Positions 25,606 through 34,819 of a stretch of DNA of 64,000 bases are shown here, piece after piece. The number at the start of each line of letters is the position of its first letter. Position 1 is the first letter of the stretch. Origin of the DNA: Butyrivibrio sp. MC2021 (GTDB lineage: Bacteria > Bacillota > Clostridia > Lachnospirales > Lachnospiraceae); assembly GCF_000621605.1 (NCBI RefSeq), contig NZ_JHXX01000004.1:186001-250000 (forward strand), read 5' to 3'. The position numbers were made by a program, and so were the translations under genes. Under the pieces are notes generated by a model. That model searched no databases. It was not told the DNA's origin and worked only from the letters and a program-made list of their open reading frames with translations.

Positions 25606-27597
25606 TTATTTGCCCTCGGTCATTTCGTTATATACTTTCTTAAGCTCTATCATCTTGTCACGAAGCTCTGCCGCAGTCTCGAAATCCAGCTCTGTGGCGG
25701 CTTTCTTCATCTTCTTCTGAACCTGAGCGATGAGCTTCTCCAGCTCTTCCTCGTTCATGGATTCAGGATCCTTTTCGAATTTAACCTCTTCCTTGGCAAC
25801 GGCCTTGGTGACTGCGATAAGGTCACGGACCGCCTTCTTGATGGTCTGAGGGGTGATGCCATGCTCCTCGTTGTATTTCTGCTGGATCTTGCGTCGTCTG
25901 GCGGTCTCGTCGATGGCCTTCTGCATGGAGTCGGTCATGTTGTCGGCGTACATGATGACGCGGCCCTCTGCGTTACGGGCAGCTCGGCCTATGGTCTGGA
26001 TAAGGGAGGTCTCGGAACGAAGGAAGCCCTCTTTATCCGCATCAAGGATAGCCACAAGAGAAATCTCCGGGATATCCAGTCCCTCTCTAAGGAGGTTGAT
26101 TCCAACGAGAACGTCAAAAACATCAAGTCTCATATCCCTGATGATCTCTGATCTCTCCAGAGTATCTATATCTGAATGGAGATACTTAACACGGACTCCT
26201 GACTCCGCCAGGTATTCCGTGAGGTCCTCCGCCATGCGCTTGGTAAGGGTGGTGATAAGAACCTTGTTCTTCTTGTCCACCTCGGTTCTGATCTCCCCAA
26301 GGAGGTCATCTATCTGGCCCTCAACGGGGCGCACATCCACCTCGGGATCAAGAAGTCCCGTGGGTCTGATAACCTGCTCAGTGCGAAGAAGCTCATGCTC
26401 CTCCTCATATTTGCCCGGTGTGGCTGAGCAGAACAGCATCTGATCAATATGCCCCTCGAATTCCTCGAAGTTAAGAGGCCTGTTGTCCAGGGCCGAGGGA
26501 AGTCTGAAGCCGTAGTCCACCAGGGTCAGCTTCCTGCTCCTGTCGCCGTGGTACATGGCTCCTATCTGGGGGATGGTCATATGGGACTCATCCACGATAA
26601 TAAGAAAGTCTCTGTCAAAGAAGTCAAGGAGGGTCAGGGGCGGCTCTCCCGGAGGCATGAAGTTAAGATGCCTTGAGTAGTTCTCGATTCCGGAACAGAA
26701 GCCGGTCTCTCTCATCATCTCCACATCGAAGTTGGTCCTCTCGGAAATTCTCTGGGCCTCGATAAGCCTGTCCTCTCCCTTAAAGAACTTGATCTGCTCC
26801 TCCAGCTCCTTCTCGATATTGTCGCAGGCAGCGTTGATTTTTTCCTGGGGAACAACGTAATGGGAGGCGGGGTAGATCATGACGTGGGTCAGCTCGTGCC
26901 TTACCTTGGCGGTGACGGGCTCGATCTCTGTGATCCTGTCGATCTCATCTCCGAAGAACTCTACTCTGATCAGGTAATCATCGGCGTTGGCAGGGAAAAT
27001 CTCCACTGTGTCGCCGCGAACTCTGAAGTTGCAGCGGTCCAGCTCCAGGTCGTTTCTCATGTACTGGATGGCCACCAGGTCCTTCAGCAGGTCATCCCTG
27101 TCCTTCTGCATGCCGGGACGAAGGGATATGGACATGCCCTTGAATTCCTCAGGGCTACCAAGGCCGTAGATGCAGGATACGCTGGCCACAACGATGACGT
27201 CGTTCCTCTCGGAAAGGGAGGCTGTGGCAGAGAGACGGAGCTTATCGATCTCGTCATTGATAGATGAATCCTTGGCAATATAAGTATCAGTCTGGGGCAC
27301 GTAGGCCTCAGGCTGGTAATAATCGTAGTAACTGACAAAATATTCCACGGCGTTCTCGGGGAAAAATTCCTTGAACTCGCCGTAGAGCTGAGCTGCCAGG
27401 GTCTTGTTATGGGATATGATCAGAGTGGGCTTATTCAGCGCCGCAATGACATTGGCCATGGTAAAGGTCTTACCGGAGCCGGTGACACCCAGCAGGGTCT
27501 CGAACTGATTGCCGGCCTTGAAGCCCTCCACCAGTTCCTTTATAGCCTGGGGCTGATCCCCGGTAGGCTTAAATTCTGAACTCAGTTTGAAATCCAT
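25606..27597 (-). CDS. uvrB: Excinuclease ABC subunit B
   Basis: The 663-residue helicase-like protein verifies damage and recruits UvrC. Walker A is G-V-T-G-S-G-K-T near 39-46. The beta-hairpin [12 protein letters not shown] near 90 inserts between the strands. D-E-S-H is Walker B near 338. The C-terminal UVR coiled coil (about 620-660) is the UvrC contact. The order uvrB-uvrA is common in Firmicutes. No LexA box could be confirmed by eye in the 158 bases upstream. Confidence 0.98.
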   Translation of the reverse strand: MDFKLSSEFKPTGDQPQAIKELVEGFKAGNQFETLLGVTGSGKTFTMANVIAALNKPTLIISHNKTLAAQLYGEFKEFFPENAVEYFVSYYDYYQPEAYVPQTDTYIAKDSSINDEIDKLRLSATASLSERNDVIVVASVSCIYGLGSPEEFKGMSISLRPGMQKDRDDLLKDLVAIQYMRNDLELDRCNFRVRGDTVEIFPANADDYLIRVEFFGDEIDRITEIEPVTAKVRHELTHVMIYPASHYVVPQEKINAACDNIEKELEEQIKFFKGEDRLIEAQRISERTNFDVEMMRETGFCSGIENYSRHLNFMPPGEPPLTLLDFFDRDFLIIVDESHMTIPQIGAMYHGDRSRKLTLVDYGFRLPSALDNRPLNFEEFEGHIDQMLFCSATPGKYEEEHELLRTEQVIRPTGLLDPEVDVRPVEGQIDDLLGEIRTEVDKKNKVLITTLTKRMAEDLTEYLAESGVRVKYLHSDIDTLERSEIIRDMRLDVFDVLVGINLLREGLDIPEISLVAILDADKEGFLRSETSLIQTIGRAARNAEGRVIMYADNMTDSMQKAIDETARRRKIQQKYNEEHGITPQTIKKAVRDLIAVTKAVAKEEVKFEKDPESMNEEELEKLIAQVQKKMKKAATELDFETAAELRDKMIELKKVYNEMTEGK

Positions 27598-27755
27598 TTA
27601 TCTGGTCCCTCAAAAAGAAAACTGCAATTTAACTGTTGCAGACTAGTATAACACACTTTCATTCGTCCCGCAAACATTTGTTCGCCATTATAAAAATTCA
27701 CAATTTATTTACTTATCAGTTTTCAACTCCTTCAATATGGCAAGCTCTTTTCTTT

Positions 27756-29618
27756 CTATCTCCTTCTGATCTTTACTTTTTTTCCGGAAAATGCAATTCC
27801 AAGTTTCAAAATAGTAGTTATTCCATCATCCAGCATCTCCATGTCATATTTTTTTTCATCTATCTGAGCAAGTGCTTCTTCTGATAATGCTTCCAATTCG
27901 TTGTCATTTAAGCCTTTATCCGACTTTAGCTCCATGATGATACCGGGATATTTCCTGTTATGTGGAAAAAGACTTATGTCATATCTTCCATCACCGGATT
28001 CTCTATTGGACTTAATCTTATACTGATTGTCCATCAGGGCTATTAAGCCAAGCACCAAACCATGATAAAATCCCTCTGCTCCGGAGTCATAGAAGCTTAT
28101 GCTTTTATTCATGTAGTCTGTGATTCCATCCTGGAGTTTAGCAAAATCCGATGCATACAGGCTTTCGGCTATTTTGTCAGCTGTGGTGATTCCCACCGCA
28201 CCAATTTCAACAAGATGTGAGAGTATTTCATTTTTGTAAACAGCAGCGATTTCCCTATTGGGAATTGCAACCTCACAGAGCCATGAACCATCGCCTTGCA
28301 ATTCCTTCTTAGTAGGCTTTAAATATCCTGCGACAAGAAGAATACTGTATATATTGGCAGGATTTTCTGTAAGAGACCGATACACAACATTTTGATTGAT
28401 CTTTGCAATGACACGCTCTCCCTGTAAAAGGGCGGACAATTTCTCCGTGACATCCTCAGTGGCACCTTTCAGCACATCATCCAACACTTCATTTTTCCCC
28501 GTATTTATCCAATAAGCCTGAGGCAGACAACCTTTGGACAGATAATTGATCACTGACCAGGGATTATATATCTCTCTGGATCCAAACATATAGCCATCAT
28601 ACCAGTCGCCCAGCTCAGTTTCTTTATCTGACACACCGTAATAAGCCAGCATCTCTTTGATCTCAGGTTTTGTAAATCCAAAAAAGCTATCGTATTCTTC
28701 ATCCATGACTGTATTTACAGCCAGATTGTTCAAACCGCTGAAAATGCTTTCCTGTGCAATCCTCAAAATGCCTGTTAAAAATCCGTATGAGAGATTACGG
28801 TTGTCTTTAAACGCGCCTGAGAAGAAATTGCGCATAAATCCAATAATCTCATCATAGAATTCCTTGGAGTAGCCTTCCTGTATGGGGGTATCGTACTCAT
28901 CAATGATTATAATAGGCGCTACACCATAATGTTCACCCAGCATCTTTGAGAGCTTTTGAAGTGATGATGACAACTCGACTTCATTTACATTTCCGGAAAG
29001 AACTTTTTCAAAATACTCTTTTTCGTACTTTTCAAGCCTACTGCTTTTCCTAAGTACTGTATGTCTGCCATATTCGTCCTGTATAAGCTCTGATATTTTA
29101 GCAAAAGTAGCCTCCCAGGAGTCAAATTTTACATCCTTAAAAGTCAGAAAAATCACAGGATATTTTCCCTGATGATTCTTATACTTTTGATCACATTTCC
29201 ATATGGCGGTATCTTCGAAATATTTCGCAGTATCTTCGTCCGATATTTCAAAGAAAACTCTAAGCATATCCATATTCATGGTTTTGCCAAAACGCCTGGG
29301 TCTGGTAAATAGAGATACCAATGCCTTTTTATCCAGAAAATCACGGATTAGCAGGGTCTTATCAACATAATAGTACTCAGACTTTGCACGGATGTAATCA
29401 GATATGCCAATAGGAAGCGGTTTCTTTTCTTTTTGAGAAACAGTCTTTATATACTTCCCGCTGACAACACGGCCATCTTCCGGTTTTGTAGCATCATCCG
29501 GTATTATCCAGTCTCTGCCTATTTTTTTGGCCCCTTTGACTTTGCCTTCCTTGCACAACTTGTTTACAGCACGTATTGTAATTCCCCATTCTGACGCTTT
29601 TTCCCTGCATTTTGACAT
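27756..29618 (-). CDS. AAA-ATPase-like/PD-(D/E)XK nuclease fusion with N-terminal HTH-like domain
   Basis: The product has 620 residues. Residues 1-45 look like a helix-turn-helix (W-G-I-T-I-R-A-V-N-K-L-C-K-E-G-K) followed by a winged strand. From about 70 is the AAA-ATPase_like family (PF09820-type), with the P-loop R-P-R-R-F-G-K-T-M and Walker B I-I-I-D-E-Y-D. The C-terminus is the PDDEXK_9-type domain with D-I-S ... M-E-L-K-S. Such proteins are abundant, variable accessory genes in gut Clostridia; their role is unknown, with nuclease or defence functions suspected. A T7 run at 27777-27783 (A7 in the gene) lies near the 3' end; a shift there would replace the last residues by a longer Lys/Glu-rich tail ending at 27709. 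Confidence 0.85.
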   Translation of the reverse strand: MSKCREKASEWGITIRAVNKLCKEGKVKGAKKIGRDWIIPDDATKPEDGRVVSGKYIKTVSQKEKKPLPIGISDYIRAKSEYYYVDKTLLIRDFLDKKALVSLFTRPRRFGKTMNMDMLRVFFEISDEDTAKYFEDTAIWKCDQKYKNHQGKYPVIFLTFKDVKFDSWEATFAKISELIQDEYGRHTVLRKSSRLEKYEKEYFEKVLSGNVNEVELSSSLQKLSKMLGEHYGVAPIIIIDEYDTPIQEGYSKEFYDEIIGFMRNFFSGAFKDNRNLSYGFLTGILRIAQESIFSGLNNLAVNTVMDEEYDSFFGFTKPEIKEMLAYYGVSDKETELGDWYDGYMFGSREIYNPWSVINYLSKGCLPQAYWINTGKNEVLDDVLKGATEDVTEKLSALLQGERVIAKINQNVVYRSLTENPANIYSILLVAGYLKPTKKELQGDGSWLCEVAIPNREIAAVYKNEILSHLVEIGAVGITTADKIAESLYASDFAKLQDGITDYMNKSISFYDSGAEGFYHGLVLGLIALMDNQYKIKSNRESGDGRYDISLFPHNRKYPGIIMELKSDKGLNDNELEALSEEALAQIDEKKYDMEMLDDGITTILKLGIAFSGKKVKIRRR

Positions 29619-29710
29619 AATTAATATCTCCTTTTTGCGAAAACAATTATGTTTTCAGGAATATTATATCAATTATCACGAACTATATCAATCACGCATC
29701 AATAAAGTTC

Positions 29711-29773
29711 GTTACCATTCACAGTTTTGTGCGCTGGGGAATGGGCACGGGGCACAAAATTGTGAATGGTAAC
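29711..29773. repeat. 22-bp inverted repeat with GC-rich loop
   Basis: The arms 29711-29732 and 29752-29773 are complementary at 21 of 22 positions (GTTACCATTCACA ... TGTGAATGGTAAC), with a 19-base G-rich loop. It overlaps no gene apart from possibly the last bases after the 79-residue gene's stop. It could serve as a terminator-like structure for the phosphatase-kinase operon or be a REP-type dispersed repeat. Confidence 0.75.
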
Positions 29774-29778
29774 CTCTC

Positions 29779-30018
29779 TCACAGGTTCACCGAGTCGTAG
29801 GTGTAGACCAGGTCCTGCTCAATGATGAAGTCTTCCTCGGTGAAGTCGTTGGAAGCGGCCTCCTTGCCCAGGAGCCTTGTGGTGCACATAGCGGCGGTCA
29901 CCTCGCCCAGGATGGGCTCCTCGGGGGCTTTCCTGCAGTCATTGAGATATGTACCCAGGCCGAATATAAGTAATGATGCGAAAAACACCAGAATAAATGT
30001 ATATACAAAGATTATCAT
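29779..30018 (-). CDS. Small single-pass membrane protein coupled to the kinase gene
   Basis: The product has 79 residues: one N-terminal hydrophobic helix (about 2-23) and a hydrophilic acidic remainder (C-R-K-A-P-E-E-P ... D-F-T-E-E-D-F). I do not recognise it. Its ATG overlaps the stop codon of the Ser/Thr kinase gene (TAATG), so translation is coupled and the product is likely a partner or target of the kinase; that is inference. Two cysteines are present at about 28 and 45. Confidence 0.65.
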   Translation of the reverse strand: MIIFVYTFILVFFASLLIFGLGTYLNDCRKAPEEPILGEVTAAMCTTRLLGKEAASNDFTEEDFIIEQDLVYTYDSVNL

Positions 30019-31001
30019 TATCCGTTCTCTCCAAATTCTGCGGTTATAAATCCGTCTATTCTTGCTTTGACGTTGTTCATTCTCTCCATGAAGGCAGGGA
30101 ACTTCTCCTCAATTTGAATAATGGTCTCTTCCCTTACTTCTCCTGCCATCATGGTGGCGGAGGCTATAACGAAGGCTGCTGCGGCTGAAGCCACAGACAT
30201 TTTTATTATCCTGCCGATTGTTCTTAGTCTCTTTCTTGTGGGATAGGTTTCAAGGGCTTTGGCCACCTCAGTGACGTTTTCAAATCTATCCTCTCTGTCG
30301 GGCCTTGTGCACTTATCTATGATGCGAAGAAGCTCCGGGGATACGCCCTTTACTCCATGGCTCTTGAATCCTGCCACCGCCTCCTCGTCCCTGGGATCCA
30401 CTCCGGAAAGAAGCTGCAGCATGGTCATTCCAAGACAGTAGATATCTGTTCTTGTATCGGTCTGCCCCAGGTTACCGTACTGCTCCGGGGCAGCATAGCC
30501 CATGGTTCCGAGGTTGGTGGTATCCCTCTTTTCACTTTTCTTGTAAACTCTTGCGGTGCCGAAATCTATAAGGGATATCTGTCCCTTGGGGCCTATGATG
30601 ACATTGGAGGGTTTTAAGTCCCTGTAGATCACGGGGACCTTACCTGAATGGAGGTAACCAAGAATATCTATAAGAAAAAGAGCTGTATCCACGGCTTCTT
30701 TTTCGGTAAAAAGACCTTTTTTAATTATTCGCTTTTCTGCGCTGATGCCGGGGAAATGCTGAAGAACTATGTAGTCCTCGCCGGCCTCTATAAGCTTTGG
30801 AATCCCGGGATGATCAAGGCTCCTCAATATATCCGCCTCGTTTTGCATGCTCTTTTTGGCAAGAGCAAAGCTGCCGGAATCTGTCTGCTTAAGCTGTTTT
30901 ACTGTGACCCTTCGGCCACTTTTCATATCCTTTGCAAGATATGCAATACTGTTCCCACCCTCACCAAGAACCTTAATTGTTTTGTACCCTTTAGTGTTCA
31001 T
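30018..31001 (-). CDS. Membrane-anchored Ser/Thr protein kinase without PASTA domains
   Basis: The product has about 327 residues and a full Hanks-type kinase domain at the N-terminus: glycine loop L-G-E-G-G-N-S, catalytic Y-R-D-L-K-P-S-N (Tyr in place of the usual His), D-F-G and G-Y-A-A-P-E-Q. A membrane helix near 265-285 is followed by only about 45 external residues, so it lacks the PASTA repeats of PrkC/PknB and probably does not sense muropeptides in that way. I chose the ATG at 31001, with GAGGAA just upstream, over one at 31013. A PP2C phosphatase gene precedes it by 31 bases, the usual kinase/phosphatase pairing. Confidence 0.9.
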   Translation of the reverse strand: MNTKGYKTIKVLGEGGNSIAYLAKDMKSGRRVTVKQLKQTDSGSFALAKKSMQNEADILRSLDHPGIPKLIEAGEDYIVLQHFPGISAEKRIIKKGLFTEKEAVDTALFLIDILGYLHSGKVPVIYRDLKPSNVIIGPKGQISLIDFGTARVYKKSEKRDTTNLGTMGYAAPEQYGNLGQTDTRTDIYCLGMTMLQLLSGVDPRDEEAVAGFKSHGVKGVSPELLRIIDKCTRPDREDRFENVTEVAKALETYPTRKRLRTIGRIIKMSVASAAAAFVIASATMMAGEVREETIIQIEEKFPAFMERMNNVKARIDGFITAEFGENG

Positions 31002-31032
31002 GGCGTTCCTCATTACTACTTTTTTTATATCA

Positions 31033-31815
31033 TTAAAACTCTAAGCACATAGCCGCAATGGATATGTTATCCTGCTCGTCTCTGGTCATGGCCAGATCTA
31101 TGAGCTTCCTGCCCTGGTCCATCATGTCCTCGTCCGTGAGGCACATCTGGGGACAGAGCTTGGCATAGAGCTCTTTTCCTGTGATGGTTCTCCAAAGGCC
31201 GTCGGTGCAGGCGATAACAGTGGTGTTTGTGTCGAAAGCCCCCTTTCCAACTTGAGGCTCTGGCAGGGAGTGGGTCCCTACACACTGTAACAAAACACTT
31301 CTCTTATCCTCGTCAATGTCCTCCGGGTCTGTGACTTCTCCCGTATCAATCAGACGTTGGGCAAGACTTTGATCCTTGGTCAGCTGCACCGCTTCCTGTC
31401 CTTTGGTGAAATAAATTCTGGAATCTCCTATGTTCATGAACATATACTGCCTTCCTACCTGAAGGAGGGCCGCAAAGGTGGTTCCAAGGTTGATACTTCT
31501 GTGCTTTCCGTATCTCCTTATCTCTCCGTTTACTCTGGCCAACATCCTGTTCCAGGAGATCTCTACAGTTTCCCAGAATTTTTCCCTACTCATTCCTGTC
31601 ATCAGCACCAGTTCCTCGTGGAACCAGGTCTCCAGGGCTCTGATAACCTTACAACTGGCCACCTCTCCCTTGGACAGGCCCCCCATTCCGTCGCAGACGG
31701 CTATAAGGGCTATTCTTCCCAGATTTTTTGAATTTGCCACCTTCACAAGCGCAGCATCCTGATTGATTCTGCGGCAAGGACCGGCATCCGTACAAATACA
31801 TGCCTTAACGTTCAT
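31033..31815 (-). CDS. PP2C-type Ser/Thr protein phosphatase
   Basis: The product has about 260 residues and fills one PP2C domain. Metal-binding acidic residues are in N-Q-D-A, C-D-G-M-G-G, C-T-D-G-L-W and D-E-Q-D-N-I-S. It removes phosphate from Ser/Thr and should oppose the kinase encoded just downstream. The ATG at 31815, behind GGAAGGAAGGA, is preferred to one 12 codons upstream with no ribosome site. IreB, a known substrate of such kinase pairs in enterococci, is encoded in this window at 47130. Confidence 0.92.
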   Translation of the reverse strand: MNVKACICTDAGPCRRINQDAALVKVANSKNLGRIALIAVCDGMGGLSKGEVASCKVIRALETWFHEELVLMTGMSREKFWETVEISWNRMLARVNGEIRRYGKHRSINLGTTFAALLQVGRQYMFMNIGDSRIYFTKGQEAVQLTKDQSLAQRLIDTGEVTDPEDIDEDKRSVLLQCVGTHSLPEPQVGKGAFDTNTTVIACTDGLWRTITGKELYAKLCPQMCLTDEDMMDQGRKLIDLAMTRDEQDNISIAAMCLEF

Positions 31816-31904
31816 ACAAAAATCCTTCCTTCCAAAATCCTTCAAACACATTCAAATTCCAAAGTGGGAATTGCTGCCCGAAATGGGCTGTGAATAAAAT
31901 GAAA

Positions 31905-31932
31905 TAGGACTGTGTCTTCCTGACACAGTCCC
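31905..31932 (-). terminator. Terminator after the C-terminal protease gene
   Basis: A perfect 10-bp stem GGACTGTGTC/GACACAGTCC (31907-31916 and 31922-31931) is followed on the minus strand by TATTTCATTTTATT. It lies 21 bases past the stop at 31953. Confidence 0.8.
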
Positions 31933-31952
31933 AAATTTTAAACTATAAGTTA

Positions 31953-33356
31953 TCAGTTGTCAATAAGTTTTTTCATGACCTCGATGCCCTTCTCCAGCTG
32001 GTTATCCACCTTGTCTTCACCGGCTGCAGCCTCGGCATCATACTCGATCTCCACATCGGGATCAATACCGATTCCGTGGATATTAACACCGTTTGGTGTG
32101 TAGTAGCTGCTGACTGTAAGCTTGACAGCAGTGCCGTCCTTGAGGTTGATGATCCTCTGAACGATTCCCTTGCCGTAAGTTGTTGTTCCCACGAGGGTTG
32201 CCTTCTCGTAATCCTTAAGGGCTCCTGCCAGGATCTCTGAAGCGCTGGCGGAATACTTATTTACCAGAACCACCACGGGAATATCTATCTCATGCTTGCC
32301 GTCGCAGTCATAGTTCTCTCTGTATCCGTCCCTGTCCATGGTGTAAACGATATGTCCCTTGGGAAGGAGCTGACGGGCAATGTCGCAGACCGTTGAAAGG
32401 TTTCCGCCGGGGTTACTTCTAAGGTCGATGATAAGTCCCTTGATATCGTTACCCCTGAGCTCTGCCATGCCCTCCACGAACTGGTCGTAGGTTACATCAT
32501 CAAACTCTGTGATCTGAAGATATCCGATGCCGTCATCCAGAAGCTTGGTATTAACGGTGGGAACCTCGATCTGGGCTCTTGTTACGTCTATCTCAAGATT
32601 GTCACTGCTTGTTCCTCTGATAAGTGTCAGGTGGACAAAAGTGCCCTCCTCACCCTTTATCATCTTGACAACCTCCTCCAGGGTAAGGCCCTGAGTGGAG
32701 TTCTTGTCTACCTCATAGATGATGTCATCGATGGCAAGACCTGCGCTCTCTGCCGGGGTTCCCGGGATAACGCCTGCTATTCTCGGCATTCCGATGGTAT
32801 TGTCAAGACTCACATACGCACCGATTCCGTAGTAAACGCCCTGGGTATCGCTCATGAGCTTCACCAGTTCTTCCTCGGTGTAGTATACGGAGTAGGGATC
32901 TCCGAGAGAATCAAGAAGTCCCTTGTAAAGTCCGTTCTTTTCATCCTCTATATCAACATCTGTCTTGTAATAGTTGTCATTGATGGTCTTCTCAAGAAGG
33001 TTGATCTTGTTCAGGGTGGTCTCATCCAGGAGCTGTCCCTGGGATGCGCCCGTCGCCTGCTTCCTGAAGCTTGATGCGGTGTTCAGAAAAACATAAGTGC
33101 CCACCAGCACAATGCATGCGCACAAAAATCCCACCAAAAGACCGCCTACAAACTTGCGGCCGCCGTTATCCTGCGGGGGTGTAACCGGGGGAGTAACAGG
33201 GGGAATGTAGCCTGGCTGCTGGTACTGATACTGCTGGTACTGCTGGGGCTGCATCTGTGGCTGCTGGGGCGGTATCTGCTGCCCCTGCTGCTGTTGCTGT
33301 ATAAAAAGTGGGTTATCTTTGTTGTAATTGTTGCTAAGACCGTTATTGCTATCCAA
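31953..33356 (-). CDS. S41 C-terminal processing protease (CtpA/CtpB-like)
   Basis: The product has 467 residues. A Gln/Pro-rich cytoplasmic head (17-62) precedes a membrane helix (69-91), then an extracellular PDZ domain (about 175-260) and the S41 protease core, with Ser371 in S-A-S-A-S-E-I and Lys396 in Y-G-K-G-I-V-Q forming the Ser/Lys dyad. The protease cleaves proteins near C-termini outside the membrane. It is downstream of ftsE-ftsX-M23, as ctpB follows ftsEX in bacilli, suggesting it trims a wall enzyme or signalling protein. A 242-base spacer with repeats separates it from the M23 gene. Confidence 0.93.
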   Translation of the reverse strand: MDSNNGLSNNYNKDNPLFIQQQQQGQQIPPQQPQMQPQQYQQYQYQQPGYIPPVTPPVTPPQDNGGRKFVGGLLVGFLCACIVLVGTYVFLNTASSFRKQATGASQGQLLDETTLNKINLLEKTINDNYYKTDVDIEDEKNGLYKGLLDSLGDPYSVYYTEEELVKLMSDTQGVYYGIGAYVSLDNTIGMPRIAGVIPGTPAESAGLAIDDIIYEVDKNSTQGLTLEEVVKMIKGEEGTFVHLTLIRGTSSDNLEIDVTRAQIEVPTVNTKLLDDGIGYLQITEFDDVTYDQFVEGMAELRGNDIKGLIIDLRSNPGGNLSTVCDIARQLLPKGHIVYTMDRDGYRENYDCDGKHEIDIPVVVLVNKYSASASEILAGALKDYEKATLVGTTTYGKGIVQRIINLKDGTAVKLTVSSYYTPNGVNIHGIGIDPDVEIEYDAEAAAGEDKVDNQLEKGIEVMKKLIDN

Positions 33357-33387
33357 TTTCTTCTTTTCTCCTTGTGTTGCTTGAGTT

Positions 33388-33442
33388 TACTCCGTGATAC
33401 ACGGATTGTATGAGGATATTATACTCCGTGATACACGGATTG
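33388..33442. repeat. 21-bp direct repeat containing a palindrome
   Basis: The same 21 bases occur at 33388-33408 and 33422-33442, each holding CCGTG-ATA-CACGG. They sit just upstream of the S41 protease gene, within its leader or promoter. They could be an operator pair or part of a dispersed repeat. Confidence 0.7.
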
Positions 33443-33542
33443 CTCCGTACTTCGTACTCTCGCAATCCTACAGCCATTCGGAAATCGCCATACTCCCTGA
33501 AGGTCGTATGTCTTTTTTCCTCATGTCTGTTAGGTTCGCAAG

Positions 33543-33580
33543 GTCATTAAAAACTCTGTGCAAGCACAGTTTTTTATGAC
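33543..33580 (-). terminator. Probable terminator/attenuator between M23 and S41 genes
   Basis: An imperfect inverted repeat (33543-33560 with 33565-33580, loop CAAG) has CTGTG/CACAG at its top and an A/T-rich base, giving AGTTTTTAATG on the minus strand. Confidence 0.5.
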
Positions 33581-33598
33581 TTTGCTTCCCTGTATCAC

Positions 33599-34819
33599 TC
33601 ACTTAAGATAGTTCCAAGGACTCACATAGGCACCATTTAAACGGACGCCGAAGTGAAGGTGGTTACCTGTGGAGCGTCCTGTGGTGCCGACTGCGGCAAT
33701 CTTGGTGCCTGCAGTGACGTCCTGTCCTTTGGAAACGTAAAGGGCAGAGCAGTGCATATAGATGGTGTAAAGGCCTGCGCCGTGGTTGATCATGATGTAG
33801 TTACCCATGGATGCCTCGTAGGAGGCTGCCACAACAGTGCCCTGATATGCGGCCAGGATCGGACTTCCCGAGGGAGCCGCCAGGTCTATACCGTTATGCA
33901 TCTTCTCAATTCCCAGGGTGGGATGCATACGCATTCCGTAGTTGTCGGAAATTCTGGTGTACTTGGGGCATGGCCAGGTGAACATGCCGCCGTCATAGGT
34001 ATATCTGCTGTAAAGAGCCGCCTTGTCAGCCTCGACTTCCCTTTCCAGGGCCGCGATGGCTGCGTTCTCAGCCTTGATCTGGGCTTCGTATTCAGCGATG
34101 GCTGCTTCCTTGTTGCTGATATCGGCGTTGACCGAATTCAGCTCCTGACTCTTTGCATTCAAAAGGGACTCGAGATTGGCCTGCTCCTCTTCACAGGAAG
34201 CCTTCATGGTATCCAGAGTCTCTTTTTCCTCCTCAAGAGCCTCCTTGGTAACACGGATAAGCTCTGTGGTTGCAATATATTCGTTGAGCTTGTTTCTGTC
34301 GTACTCGGACAGCATCTCGATGTACTCAGCCTTGTTCAGCATGTCCGCAAAGGAGCCGGACTCAATGAGAAGCTCCACATAGATGGTGTTGCCCTTCTCA
34401 TACATGAACTTGATACGCTTCTTCATGGCCTCGTACTGGTTCTGCTGAGTCTCTTCCGCCTCCTGCAGTTCCCTGGTGGTCTCCTCTATCTGAGCCTCTT
34501 TCTCGGTGATCTGCTCAATAAGGGAGTCTATCTTGGCCTGAATGTCAGTGAGGGAATTGTCTATCTCCCTGATATAGGCATTGAGGTTGGATTTGCTGGT
34601 CTCAAGCTGTTTCTTGAGCTTTTCAAGGTCTGTCTTTGCATTCTTAAGGTTGTCACGCTCTTTTTTAGCATTGGAGATCTGATTCTCCTTCTGCTTGATA
34701 CTCTCCTCTGTAACCGTTGCATGGGAGGTAAAGCCCGTGCCTACCACCGCCGTAAGAAGCACCAGAACCATGAAAAGATGCAGTATTCTTTTCTTGTGTC
34801 TTCTAAAAAGTGTCATCAT
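33599..34819 (-). CDS. Peptidoglycan hydrolase with coiled coil and M23 domain (EnvC/CwlO-like)
   Basis: The product has 406 residues. An N-terminal membrane/signal segment (about 10-30) is followed by a long coiled coil (35-265) rich in Lys/Glu/Leu heptads, then a LytM/M23 domain (about 285-400). The zinc ligands are present: His in the M-H-N-G-I-D-L motif with its Asp, and H-L-H near the end (G-N-H-L-H-F-G), so it should be an active endopeptidase, unlike E. coli EnvC. The gene overlaps ftsX by four bases. FtsEX is known to activate such coiled-coil hydrolases, so it is the likely FtsEX effector. Confidence 0.9.
   Translation of the reverse strand: MMTLFRRHKKRILHLFMVLVLLTAVVGTGFTSHATVTEESIKQKENQISNAKKERDNLKNAKTDLEKLKKQLETSKSNLNAYIREIDNSLTDIQAKIDSLIEQITEKEAQIEETTRELQEAEETQQNQYEAMKKRIKFMYEKGNTIYVELLIESGSFADMLNKAEYIEMLSEYDRNKLNEYIATTELIRVTKEALEEEKETLDTMKASCEEEQANLESLLNAKSQELNSVNADISNKEAAIAEYEAQIKAENAAIAALEREVEADKAALYSRYTYDGGMFTWPCPKYTRISDNYGMRMHPTLGIEKMHNGIDLAAPSGSPILAAYQGTVVAASYEASMGNYIMINHGAGLYTIYMHCSALYVSKGQDVTAGTKIAAVGTTGRSTGNHLHFGVRLNGAYVSPWNYLK

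Noticed and set aside
33388-33442. CRISPR-like array
   Set aside because: Only two 21-bp copies with a 13-base spacer and no cas genes nearby.
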